Of a DNA stretch of 64,000 nt, positions 1 to 12,305 are shown one piece after another. A program made the position numbers and the translations under genes. This DNA is from Tribonema minus (Eukaryota; Sar; Xanthophyceae; Tribonematales; Tribonemataceae): positions 1,178,001-1,242,000 of the forward strand of contig JAFCMP010000046.1 of NCBI GenBank assembly GCA_017506865.1, in the 5' to 3' direction. How positions within the stretch are numbered: position 1 is the first letter of the stretch; each line of letters begins with the position of its first letter. The notes below the pieces were generated by a model. That model saw only the letters and a list, made by a program, of their open reading frames with translations, was not told the DNA's origin and searched no databases.

Positions 1-301
1 CAGTGCTTATATACATACCATAAGAAGGCTATATTTCCGGTTTACAAAAGCGGGTTGTTGTGCGCCATGTAGGTGAGCTGTTTGACACAAATGTGTACTG
101 TCATATACAACCAGCCAGTCCGGGCACTGCTAGTGCAGACATGCGACCGTGCTCAAAATGAAGTTAGAGCAGACAGCAGCGTGGAAATCTCTATATGATT
201 AATGACATACACACGACAGTGCAGTGTGAATGCACAATCAAATGCATGAAGCAGACTTTGAAGCATGAGGACACCAGCAGTGATGCAATGGCGTGAACTA
301 C

Positions 302-2466
302 CTTGTTGGGGCCTTCATTCTGGAGGTGGCACTGCAGGCTGATTGCCACGTTCCGTGACATGCCAACAAAGGCCAGCTTCCCGTTTGCGCCGATCACAGA
401 GTACACAGCTGCTATCTTACTGTTGCCATACTGCTTCAGCCACTCCGTCACACTGAGAAGGCAAGAGCGCGAGCAGAAATCATGAGCATGCATGCGTCAC
501 GTCAAAGAAAATGGATATACAGAGGGGAAAGGGATCTGGATCACTAACCCGTCAAACCATTTTGAGACAACAGCTCAAGCTGATGCATTGACTGACAGAC
601 GTTGATTGTGAAAAGTCTGACCTGCTCGTTACCAATGTCCAGCAATGCCAGCATGCATGCATAATGCTCCGCACACACAGATGGATTGCCAGCCTCTTTC
701 TTGAACAACATTTACTGTGTAAACGAAGCGACCCTGGGAATTACGACAAATCTAATTGTTGCCGATCATCAGTAGGCTTCGACAGGAACCTGACATGTGT
801 AGGTGCAAACAGCCATCACCAGATCCGCCATCGCAAGCACTCATGACAGAGTGCCATGTGCAGTTCTCGGAAGCACCGCATCAATGGGTTATCCGCTGCA
901 TGAAGTCGAGGCCACATGGATGCCCAGTGCTGAGCAGACCTTCCTACAGGACTGCCATGTCGCGCCTGCATCTATGGTCTACACGTGCATGTTGAACGCG
1001 GCCTCCAAGCACACTGAAAGGTGACTTCAATGCACACCATAATGCAGATAACAAACTATGATGTAAGCAACTCCTTAGGCGCAATTTTACCCATAGGGCA
1101 CCACCGCATTGTTTCAGCTTTGTTGCACACTCTATGCGCAATCACCCAGTGCAGTTACCAGCGGCTGCAAGACCTGTCATTGCACTCAACTTGTGATAAT
1201 TTATTCTGTGCTTCTGATTGATGATTTTTGCACATATAGCAAGACACAAGTTTCATACACATTGCTGGTGGTGCTGCAGTTGTGAAAACACACGGCTGAT
1301 TGACCTCAGAAGTGTGCAAGCTCTCTATATAGTCATATCCAAACTTAGGTGGCAAGAATCCAAATTACAAAAGTACGCTGCTGATGCAACCATGACCCAG
1401 AGGTTCGCTGTCACCATAATTTGGATTCACTGGGAGCCACGCAACCACATGTAATCATCCCTATGATACCGCTGAGGTCACATAGCATACACACTACGCA
1501 CCTGTAGGACCTGTTGCCAATGAACTCCTCCCCCCCCGCTGCTGCGCCTTTGCTGGTTGCGCCGTGGTCCTCCTGGTCGCCATAAAGGAAGTCATGCAGC
1601 CCTGCGCAGGAAGCACATCGATAGCATGACCATGTACCATCAGTCCAGCGGGACAGCTGATGAACGGACAGATGATGGTGCTCCAGCACAAGCATGAATA
1701 TATTTGGATGGACTTCAATAGTCTTCAATAGTGACTGCAAGTGCCGCCCGTCTGTCTCATGCCAACCCGTGATCTGCTGATGTGCTATCGTCCAGAAAGA
1801 CAGGCAAAAATGTCTAGTCTTTGCAGAGAAGCGTCACTGTGTAGCTGTGGCACTTCAACTCCACTCGCGGCGCAGGGATGCGAAGAGAAAATCCACCAAA
1901 GATGAACACTGGCAGCTGTTCATGATGATGCTTGAGATTGTGATCAAATTGGTGCTGATTTGAGTGAGGCTTCAGGTCCAAGCAACAGGTCTCTGGAATG
2001 AACAAGACTGCAAAAAAAGATCCTATAGGAGCGAATCAAATGCTACAAACCAGGATCGAAGATCGAGCCTAGCAAAGACCATGCAATTTGTTGCAAGATC
2101 AGCGTGAAGCTAGATCACCAAATTTGTCGGTCTCGACCACCGCAGAAAGCCTAATGCGCAGCTTGCGCAAGGGTGATTTGTATGTTTGACGTGCCGCCAT
2201 TTGGCTCATGCATTAAACTGACCAGCGTGCGCCACCGGCACATTCCTGTCCTCCAGCCGAACGTCCGTCTCAGCGGCGGCATCTGTGCTGTGTCTGAGAG
2301 CCGTGGCCTTGTCGCAGATGCCGCGGTTGGCGCTCCTGGCGCTTGTTGTGTACAGACCGCGACGCTGAAGTGATTGATGCGGAGCCGCAGGCACGAAGCC
2401 TGAGGCGCAGTGGCAGCTGCAGGAGGCGATGGCCAGAACCATCGCGCTAGACGCAGATTGCCGCAT
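302..2466 (-). CDS. Plastid-targeted GIY-YIG-like protein (GRXS16-type N-terminal region), 3' part outside window
   Basis: Three exons join in phase: 2466-2223, 1601-1502 and 452-302; the gene continues past position 1. Exon 1 encodes a signal peptide (MRQSASSAMVLAIASCSC) followed by CASGFVP, a complex-plastid targeting motif. I chose the Met at 2466 over the in-frame Met at 2502 because it sits directly before the hydrophobic core. Exon 3 reads AAVYSVIGANGKLAFVGMSR and then SLQCHL, resembling the GIY-YIG-like domain at the N-terminus of chloroplast monothiol glutaredoxin S16 of plants, where this domain precedes a CGFS glutaredoxin. No CGFS motif is visible because the window ends. The GIY-YIG fold is recognised from short motifs only, so a stand-alone GIY-YIG protein is equally possible. 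The middle exon (LHDFLYGDQEDHGA) matches nothing I know. Introns are about 0.6 and 1.05 kb with donors gtcagt, gtgcgt and gtagtt. Confidence 0.55.
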
Positions 2467-2479
2467 GGTCACAACGCTG

Positions 2480-3530
2480 TGTGTTTCTTGCAACACACAC
2501 ACATTTTTTATTTTTACCTTTTCAGAGCACTGTCATGAGCTCTTCTGGAGTTTTTCCACACAACTCGACGGAACGACCGACTGGACACGGCGGCATGTGA
2601 CGAGGCGTGGACTGGGCCTGCTGAGGCCCCTGCGATGCCCACGCCAGTACTTCTGCCGCCGACAAGCACGGCAAGCACGTCCCCCTCCGGTTTTGCCGGT
2701 GAGACCGTGTCAAGCTTCACGGACCGTGTCAAGCTCGCTAGGCAGGCCGCAAGGCACGCGCGCGGCGGCGATGCACCGGAATAAATCACCGCAACCCTAA
2801 AGACTCTTTCTATCGAGATTTGCTGGAGGCAGCGAGCAAATCACCAGCAGCTTGAACATGGAAAATGCGTTATTCTTATTCGCATGGAGGCAGCTATGCT
2901 ATGGAGCCGACGGCAGGGTGGCTTTGCGGTGACAGCGACCGGAGGCTTCTGATAGAACACGAGTGTGCTCGCAATCATCCAGCCTCGCTGACTAAACGGT
3001 ACAGTTCCACGTGTGTCGTGGTGTGTACGCATGCGGCAAGCTGGCGGCATCGCGCAGGCATGGGCTGGAGGTCGTACGCCGGAGGTGCGAGGCTTATCTC
3101 CAGTGCAGTGGATCGATACGATCTTGCCCACAAAACGTTCGACCTCGATATCCGAACCCCACAACCCCACATCAAACTCGTGTCCAACTCGAACTCGCGA
3201 GGTCTGGTCTACTTCTGGAGCTGAGCACGAACTCATGTGCGGAGTCATTTCTCGGCACGGCAGGCGGTCACTACAGCGGCTGGGCAGCCCGTACAGCAGC
3301 TTCTGGGTATTGATTGCAGGACGCACGTGTTGGGTCTGTGAGCCTTGCTCATCGTCTCCCCACGGCGCGGCAACCTTCGGACGCGCTTAACTTACCATGG
3401 ACCGTCAGCATTTTACGACACAACCCATCACCTGCTCAACTTTGGCTGCAGAAACCACTCATGAGCGGCGCTGTTAGCGCTGAAAGAGTCTAGAAGCAGT
3501 AGTCCCACGGCGCTGTGTAGAGATTGACAC
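2480..3530. other. GC-rich stretch upstream of the GIY-YIG-like gene, no gene assigned
   Basis: This stretch lies just 5' of the minus-strand gene and is richer in GC than the region to its right. Overlapping open frames of 90-160 codons occur on both strands, as expected from base composition. One plus-strand frame ends at about 2781 with GFAGETVSSFTDRVKLARQA and a stop that overlaps AATAAA, which could be a last exon, but no partner exon was found. Promoter elements for the neighbouring gene probably lie here; none is recognisable. Confidence 0.3.
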
Positions 3531-5251
3531 GGTATTACGATGAGGAGTCTTTGAGGCTGCTGGCATCAGACAGCATGTCATGTTGGCAGCAGGCAGTTAG
3601 TTGTAGCTCAAGCATGTTTGAAGCCCCTGCGTACCATGTTGACCTCAGGAGGTGGGCAAATTCAGCCTTGTGCGTGAGCAATGCTGCGTAAAGCTTAGCC
3701 ACTTGAGTAGTGCAACAGAAATGTGTGTGCGGCAAGAAGAAGTTGGTTGCGTATGCACTTTGCCCGTGCAGAGCGTTGCATGATGGATGTTTCGCTGCCT
3801 GCAGGGAGTGCAGGCGGGGGCTGTGATTGGGTTGACTGAGGCAAGCTTCTGTGGCCACAAAATGAATGGCTTCCTGAAGGCTAGTAAATGCACATCTACA
3901 CCTTATGTATGAGTGATGTTGGATGATTGCGCAGGGTACACACACGCCTTTACTTTGTGTTGACACTGCCCATTTTCATGAAAGTCGCACACTGCTGACT
4001 ACATATTCAACCGTTGATATGTTAGTGCATCATGCATATTTCACTGTATTAGACTTGCAGTTGCACTCGCGGTGATCTCACATGTGCACCAATATAAAGG
4101 TCGCAGATTGCCACAGTAACGCTATGCTTGCGGTTGACCATCAAGGGAAAGTGTGATGTGCCTTTCCAGAGAACACAAAGCACTTGCGCACTGCATCGCA
4201 ACTTGTTGCAGCAGCTGCTCCCTGCTGTGCAGGGCTGACGGCTTCATCATTCAACCTCGTTTAATCGAGGCTCAGGTGATTCATGTTGAGGTTAAGTCTG
4301 AGTGCACAGCGTTTGTAACGCAATAGACAGATATGAACTTGTACGCAGTTCATTTTATTTCAGTGAAGTCTTACACTTTATCTTTCATACAAGGTTGCCA
4401 TGTTTTGCATACCGTTGACGCATGATGTAGCAGGCAGGTTCAATTTTGAAAGGTTTCACAGCTGTGTTTGTGCATCTGGTTTAACGAACCGTTTGTGCCG
4501 CAGTCGGCCATGCATGCAGCTTCGGGTGTGCAAGTGAACGCTTGTGTGTGGAACATAGCAATCAAAGTCGAGCGAATGGTGATGAGATGCCTTTCTCCAC
4601 AAGGTCTGTGTGTGCACTTGTACACTGTCGAGCTTAGTCGTGTGATGGTTTGAAACAACTGAAGGTTTGCTGAGAGCGTCACATAGATTACACCAGCCTG
4701 TTGTAGTGTCTGCACCTGTGTTGGCACACTTGCGCGCAACATTTTGCTGCAAGCTGTCACGCTGAGCTACAGGTGTCCGCTGCGCAACAACGTGGAGCTC
4801 AAGTAATTTTTACGGAGCATCGGCTGCGGTTCTCTACTACTGGCAAGTCTCAACAGTTCAAGTGCAAATATTTGATATGTTTCATGGAGGTGCACGGCAT
4901 GACCTATTGATCTACTTGTTGACAATGAGATTTTCCGCAACTGTTTTCAAAATGTCTACCAGAGCTTCTCTGAATCCATTGGATAATTTTGATTCCTTGT
5001 GGCTTAGGGGATGTCAAATATGACCGTAACATGTACATTGTGGATGCATGGCCCGAATAGTACATGCTATGCATACACCTCTTCCCGGCATTAATCACTC
5101 ATGTGCATTGCAGTGTTAAGCGGTGGTGGTTGATTTGCTTTGTAGCTCCAAGTGTCATCTGTGTACAATACTGATCATATGTGTGTACGATACAATTGTA
5201 GTGCTGCGTGCACTCTCTTTATTGAACACATGTCTTGGTGGGCCATGGCAG

Positions 5252-5299
5252 ATTATGCACTGCAGTATATTCGGTATTATGCACTGCAGTACATTCGGT
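5252..5299. repeat. Tandem repeat, 24 bp x 2
   Basis: Two adjacent copies of ATTATGCACTGCAGTA-n-ATTCGGT differing by one base. Confidence 0.85.
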
Positions 5300-5657
5300 A
5301 GGGGTTCCTGTCAGTGGTCGGCTTGTGGCTTGTGCATGTATGCACAACGATGTTGTGTCAGTGCCGTTGTGCCTTCCAGGTCATGCAGGCACGCCCAGCA
5401 CCGATGGGCTGGGCTCACAACTCGCTGCATTGTGGCTTCAAACACCATTCGCAGGTGACAGTGGTGCTCACAATTTACGGAAATGCTCGATACCATAGTC
5501 AATGAATATTCGAAGTGCGTTGTGCGTCCTCGGAGTAGTCCTTGTATGCAGGATCGAGATCAACGCTGTATGGCACACATTGACAGCAGTTATCATGTGG
5601 TGTTGATGTGTTGATGTTGCAGCCAGATTGCTGATGGCTGGCATGGCAGCTGCATGA

Positions 5658-5779
5658 ATATGCACAATGTTGGTACTACACCAGTGATTGAGAGAGTTGC
5701 GCTTGAGCATTGTTTGAAATATGCACAATGTTGGTACTACACCAGTGATTGGTAGAGTTGCGCTTGAGCATCATTTGAA
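5658..5779. repeat. Tandem repeat, 61 bp x 2
   Basis: Two near-identical adjacent copies beginning ATATGCACAATGTTGG, at 5658 and 5719. They lie in gene-poor DNA. Confidence 0.9.
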
Positions 5780-8700
5780 CCAAAAAGGCTTGTGACTGGA
5801 CGGGAGGTTTCCACATATCTGCACCTGCACGCGCAAACTTGCTGCAAGCCGTTTGTGCTGCACAGGAGCTACAAAACCGTACAGCTTCTTCAACCCCAAA
5901 GGGTGGAACATTTGGACATCAGCCCGATGCAATATCCATCTGCGTGTTGCTGGTGAGGCCTCCTTGGCATACGCCTCTGATTGCCACTTGTGTGAACATC
6001 TGTAGTAGATGTGTATATACAGGCCTCGAGTACATGGCATGACATACATTTGAGCTCAACGATCTCTTTGATTCGTTTTTCATATTTTAAGTTATGAGAC
6101 TATGTCTCACCTAGTTTATTTTTTTGGTAAGTGAAGCGTACTATTTGTGAGTGGCAATAGGAAAAAACTTTGTAATCAAACCTGAATGGACCTTGGCCGT
6201 TGAAGTTGGACCTACACTTTCTCTCATGTTCAAGCGCTTGCTTGGTGTGACGCTTACATATAGCCTCTCTGCGTGTGTGGTCACTTCTGAAGAACTCGAT
6301 GTGTCGAGGGAAGGAAACGTGATTTGTATGCTAAACTCCATGTGCCCACTGATGGAGGTGGAAAAAAAGGATATTTTCATGTGCCGAATCAGGGAGATAC
6401 AACCTGATTTTCCAAAAAGTATTCTTTGCAGCAGTTCCATGCAGCTCAGCTCACTGCTCTCGGATGCTTCAGGCTGGTCCAGTATGCACCAGATGAGCGA
6501 ACATCCTGAAGACGTACTTCGGAAGTATCAGTTGCAGTTTGCGTTGAAAAGAACGTACTTTGCATGTGCCATTTGGTTTGTGCAACTCGTTGCACCAGCT
6601 GCGCTGTGCTGTGCAGACCATGGCACACATCTGAGCGCTGCGTCGAGTGCACGCTTGAGGTTCCTGGAGCGGTACATGGAACTGGTCTGGCTGCAGATCA
6701 GGTGCACTTTGCCGATGTATTTGATGGTCACTTGTTGGTCCTGTATGTTACTGCACCATATTTTTTCGTTGATTTTAGGACTGGAAGCCATTAGCTACTG
6801 AGGTGGACCTGTGAGTGTGCGCTCCTTCTCCCGAAGTCATCAACAGTTTTTTTGTGTGTGAAATGATGAGTCCACATGAGCCCTTGCATGCTCTGTTCGG
6901 TGGCCTGTTGGTGCTGCAGCCAGTGCTTGCATTTGGCATGGTCTTTACCGAGTCAGCGTGTCAACAAGTAAACACGATGCTTTCTGTTGCACATGTTGGC
7001 AGCGACACGTTTCTGCATGGCTTCGTCCATGTCTGCACAACCATGTTGTGTCAGTGCTCTGCGCCTTTCAGGACATGGCATAGACCTTGAACAGGGATCT
7101 GAGCCTGTGTACTCTGGCCTCACCCGCTACATATACACAGGTGATGCTGGTTCTAGCTTGATATCAATATCATGATGTTAATCAGATTACTAGCGGCCCA
7201 TACGTGTAGTTTGAAGTACGCCAGGTACCAGACAAGCAGGAACAGGGCCTGCTGCACATACTTGTACGAGCTTCATGAGACTGCGTTGCACTTTGACTTC
7301 TGACTCAGTGTGGAGCAGGTGACAAAGTGCACACTTCAGCAGCTATGCAACATGATGTCATGGCATCAGTTTCAAAGTGGTGTGTGTGTGTGTGCCAGTT
7401 GTGATGAGCTCTACTGACTTGCAGTATCACTCCCACTCAGAAAACATGCCATTGGAGACATCTGCATACCTGCATTGGCGCACGCGCAAACCTTGCTGCA
7501 AGCCTTTTGTGTTGCACACAGGAACTACATCTTGTGCATCACTGCGGGGCCGCAGCCACGAGCCTGATAGGGTATCCGCCTACGTATGCTGGCGAGCGAG
7601 ACTCCATGATCGTAAGCCTTCATGTCAGCATTCATTTTGTCAGTTGCAGCTTCCTTCACAAGTTGCTGGGCGCGCATTTAGTAAGCCATTCACCACGTAA
7701 TTTTTTGACAAGAAATTTTGAAGCACTACACGCTCGATAAGCATACATCCCAGTCCCCACCACGTACACGTAAGTCACTCTCAAAGCTTGACAAACTTCA
7801 AGTCGTACTGTACCATTTCTGATGTTGTGAGTGATAGGAAGGCATGACAGGAACGCACGGTTTGCAGGTATCTCAAGCTGTAAACCAGTCATTCAACCTG
7901 TGGTCTTTGTGGTGCTTGTGTTTCTTGAAGTCCATCAGTTGGCTGCTTATTTTTGGCAGCCTGATGTACACTGCTTCAGCAAGCCAGTTACTGCGCAGTG
8001 TGACTGAGATGCATCACAGAGCCATCTGCCATGCTTTGGGTGCAGCTTGCAGGCAAGGAAGTGCATGCTTGTGTGCGCAACCCTTCTTGCATCAGCCCCA
8101 CTGTGCTGTGCAGGTATGGCAGGTCATGCATACATACCAGGGCTAACTTGCAAGGCTGCACATGGCTGAGCGTGCTGTCACAAAGGTTCGCAATCGTACC
8201 TTTGTGCTCTTGGTATGTGAGGGGAATCTCAGTAGTACTGGCGTCATTTTACTCGTGGACGTCGATGATGCCTTCATCTAATGGCAAATTTGCCCAGTGC
8301 ATCAGGTTCTTGCATTGCCAATGGGTTGGATGACCAATGCGTTTTTAGGTGACTGCAGCATCAGCATCGCGCCTAGTCAATTGATTGTTGGGACAGAAAT
8401 TGTGCGGTATGGAAGTACTTTCAGTGTTCTACAAACCTCCATGTCGCAGGTAGCCCACTACTCTGCCTCAACAATCCAGCACAATGCTCAGAAGATCACG
8501 GCGCATTCAAAAGCATCATGTGCATTTGATTGCAGCCGCAGTAGATTGGTTGTGCCACATGCACGTGCAACGTTTTGTGTCAGCCCTGCTATTCTTTGCA
8601 GGTCTGGCAAATTTCGTAACGCACGGCTGGTGAGGCCTACCCTGCAAGGCTGCACGTTGCTGAGGCTGCCTTCATACAGGTTGGCAACCTTGCCCTTTGT

Positions 8701-8861
8701 GCTCAAAGCTCATCGCATGAAGTATTGATAATGCGGGCATTAATTACTTGTAGGGTCTACTTGGCTGATGTATCCAGTGATGAACTTGCCCAGCAATTAT
8801 AATGGGGTTACTGGAGCATACAATCGCGCGTTTGGGGTGGTTACTTCCATTGAACCTATCG

Positions 8862-8895
8862 TCATGGCTGTCAGGAAGTCATGGCTGTCAGGAAG
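8862..8895. repeat. Tandem repeat, 17 bp x 2
   Basis: Perfect duplication of TCATGGCTGTCAGGAAG. Confidence 0.9.
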
Positions 8896-9299
8896 AGGTT
8901 GGACCAGTGGTCTAGTGTGTTCGTTCTGGTCTACATCATGTGGCGCAACTATGCTGCTAGGCTGTATTGCATATGACATTACTCTTCACTCTTGTAAGGA
9001 CTTCATGACAGACTGCCGTGGTCACAAAGCTACTCCAACTAAGTTTGGTCGTGCGAGTCATGTCATGTCTCACGGCAGCGATGGACATGTTTGCGCTGAG
9101 ACGTTATTGATCAACATGTGCACACGTCTTCAGCAAATAACTATTTGCAGCACTCTTTGCCGGGAGAAATGCAAACAGTAGAAATGCTGGTAGGCGCATG
9201 AGTACATCTGCAAATGCGTGCGCGCGCACAAACCTTGCTGCAAGCCCTTTGCGCTATGCAGGAGCGTTTGCATCAGAGTGGAGCCACAACTCTTCTATG

Positions 9300-12200
9300 C
9301 GGACATTGGTCTCGAGCTAGGCCTTCCGTTGGCTCTGGCGAAGCCTCATTTGTGTAAGCCCTGGGTTGTTGGACACGCGTATTATTGAACAGCTCATGGT
9401 CACAGCCGCAAACTGCGTGAAATATCGTCTATTTTGTCGTGTTACAGCCTTCATCACCCTTCTTTGTGCCATTGACGTTGATTGGCTTCTGTGGTGAGAT
9501 GTCAAGACTGGTTGGAATATTATGATCAGTTGGGTGGGTATGGCACCACTAAAAGACATGAGCACGACCCGCTTTGGCACAGCGAGCATCTTACCTCCGG
9601 GTATCTAGGTTCATACAATGTCTTCGACTTTCACACTGCTCGTGTGACCAAGTTGCATGGAAGTTGAACTGAAACTCATTGAAGCACTCCATGCGTGGCT
9701 TAATGACAATTAGGCTCCAGCATTCTGCGTCAAGTGCACCTCTCACCTACGCAAGGCCGCCATTTGGTTTCATTCATGGCATGATTGAGCTCTTTTCCCG
9801 TCTGTTCACCACCTTCGCCACCTATTGGGACAAACACATAGTCATCATCTTCATCTTCAAAACCTTCTCTGAGTACGACAAATTTTGGTTTCACCAATCT
9901 GCGCACTGATGGAGCACATTTTCAGCTGCATAAAGTGTGCTGGTGCACCTGTGGTATGCAATCTTGTGGTTGGGTGCTCGTGGATAGCCATGTATGCTGT
10001 GCAGGGTCCCACTTGCTTCACAGGACAAGCAACACGCATGGCACCTCGGACAGCATCATCGGTTGTGCAGTGGCGGAGCATCATGGTGCTGCCTCTTCCC
10101 GACAAGCTGGCTGACCGTGCATGATTGGCTACAGGACTATGGCCTTTATCAAGCCTCAAGTGAGCTGCCCCACAAGTGAGCTGCTGCTGACCTACGTAAA
10201 CCCGCTTCAGGCATGCCACTTGAGCATTCATTCAAATTCATTGATTGCCATGGTCTTGGACCTGCAGCTTCAGTGGAAATGTCCAGCGTGTCCTTTTTGG
10301 AAGTGATTTCGTGATATCACCAAGGACACATCGGCACTTTGGTAGCATTACAGATTGGCTTTGGTAGCACTGATTGGCTGTCGCCGCTTGTTGTTTGTCA
10401 GTAGAAGTTAGTTGGCTGTGTGTGTATCTGATACGCAATGGCTGACCCTGATGATTTCGCTGACCTTATATGCTCCCTGAGCACTGTCAAGTTGTTTTGT
10501 GTAGCCTGGGCAGCCATCAATGTTGGTACCTCTTCAGGAAATCATTGCTTCATTATGGGCGCTCATTGAACATTTCTGCAATCGTATCTTTGCTGGTGAC
10601 ATAGCTTCTTCTGAGCATCGTGCCACGGCGCTGACACTGCATCAAGGATCTTCATGAGCCTGAGAACAACAAAGAGTGAATTCAACATTGGCCATCAGCC
10701 TTCTGTACACATCTGCATTGGACAGCAAGACGCTACAATTCTGCTCTGGTCAACTCGCATCTACTTATCTTCTGACTTCAAGCAGCTCATATTGCCCAAA
10801 TTTGGACATTTGGCTGATGGCGCCATTCATTGCTTGTTGAGGAACGTGATGGAAAACAGTTAGGTCATGCGTCACTTGTTGAAGTCATGCAGGTTTGGTG
10901 TATGGATCGGCCGCGGGGCAGGCGCATGCACATTGCTCATGTGCATGCTCTGCTCTGAGAGGTTGCACTCCACGGTGACACTTGGGAGGTGTCATTTGTG
11001 GCTGTATCCACGGATACTGCTTTGCAACCTGGTGTTTTTCAACACCACCCATGTGGGAAGAAATGCCCTGAGGGCTATGCATTTGCGAAGCTGCAATGTG
11101 ACACGTTCGTTTTGCAACCACTTTGACTTGTCTGTGCTGCACTTGTTCGCTGACTGTCCTCCAGCATCAGTCTGACTTGATTTCGTTGAGCACGCCAAAG
11201 CTTTGATGGGCCTTTGATACAGAAGTCAGCATGCGAGATACTGCAGCGCTGACAACGCATGGCTGGCAAGTTTGCAGCTTTGTTGTTGAGTCACAGCTTG
11301 ACTGAGGGGGCTGTTTGATACCATTTGTTTTTCTTGCTGAGAGTGCACAAGAGGCCAACCTATCGTTGGCAAGGTTTTCTTGTTTCGTCATGTGCTGCGT
11401 GACAACTTGTGTTGTCATGATAGAATGAGAATGCAAGCAGCAAACAGTTGCACAAGGGCCGCAGCATTTCGCTTTGCATTGTGCACCTCGCAATTCGCTC
11501 GCACAATAGTTTCCATGTCTAGGGTCAGACAGTCAAACTACATTGGTGCATCTGCAACAGCAGCAAGTAGGTGGCTGATTTGAGAGCGGGCAGCTAATCG
11601 CTCAATCTGGTCCGCAAGCTGCAGTTTGGAGTAGATGCATCCACATCTGTGACATGAGCTATTTAAAAAATGTAGAAACAGCAGCTGCTTTCTTAAGCGC
11701 TAGCTGCAGTTGAAGATATACTTCAAGTATACAGTTCACCATCTGTGACACATGAGCTTGATTTGGTGCAGAGGCAGCGTACATGAGCTTGATTTGATAA
11801 AGATGCAGCGCACCACTTCTGTGTACCCCTGGAGGATATCCACGCTCCTAGGGCACAGCGCAGACTAGGCTGTGTTGATGCAAACTTTTCGATTGCATGG
11901 GCAGCCCGCCTCCCTCGGGCCCTTCATAAATACAAGTCCTTACGTACCTTTCGAGAATGTCAGCAAGGCGAAGAGCTTTCATGACCGCATGCGTTCGGAC
12001 TCTACTTTGCATGCAATGGTGGCTAGACTGCCAGGTGAGCAATTTTCGCGTTGCATCTTAGACCAGTGCAAAGCGCCAAGGTGCGAGTGCGCAGGAGGCA
12101 ATCATGTGATGCATTCATTACATTGACAGCAATCTGCGCCGCAAAATTTTATGTCATGGGGGGCAAAGCCTGTGTTCCAGAGGCAACATGTGTAATTCCC

Positions 12201-12305
12201 ATCACATTTGCTCCGCATCAGCAAAGAAATGCTCTGCCCCCCCATGATTGCTCGGAGAATCGTTGCATTTCTTGCCCGTGTAATCACATTTGTGTTGACA
12301 TCTGC
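9300..12305. other. Gene-poor stretch
   Basis: No exon with recognisable coding character was found on either strand between the degenerate array and the last exon of Tab2. The stretch holds a 31-bp tandem duplication (11750-11812, ACATGAGCTTGATTTG repeated) and a LINE tail listed separately. Confidence 0.4.
11832..11947 (+). mobile_element. 5'-truncated tail of LINE-A
   Basis: This matches the last codons and 3' UTR of the full-length LINE-A (about 35245-35357) at high identity: CTCCTAGGGCACAGCGCAG, the stop codon, then CTTTTCGATTGCAT, a GGCC/GGCC stem and AAATACAAGTCC ending in CGTAC. It is a typical dead-on-arrival insertion, and it shows that the 3' end of LINE-A includes or abuts GTAC. 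Confidence 0.85.

Larger units (their letters stand above)
4190..9285. repeat. Degenerate tandem array with three recurring module types
   Basis: Nine diverged copies of a roughly 50-bp module (TGCgCAAC-nn-TTG ... CTGTGCTGTGCAGG) lie at about 4196, 5340, 5830, 6580, 7034, 7485, 8075, 8565 and 9228. They fall into three subtypes in the order a-b-c, a-b-c, a-b-c: type b carries TTGTGTCAG, type c carries CTTGCTGCAAGCC. The period of the triplet is about 1.5-1.7 kb, 2.4 kb for the first step of type a. No conserved frame runs through it. The alignment was done by eye and the copies are old. Confidence 0.4.

Noticed and set aside
2429-2800. 123-codon plus-strand ORF opposite the GIY-YIG-like exon 1
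   Set aside because: Arg/Pro/Cys-rich frame in GC-rich DNA; it overlaps a better supported signal-peptide exon on the minus strand.
6151-6801. 216-codon plus-strand ORF
   Set aside because: It lies in the degenerate array; composition and residue pattern are not protein-like and a shadow frame on the other strand is equally open. No family match.
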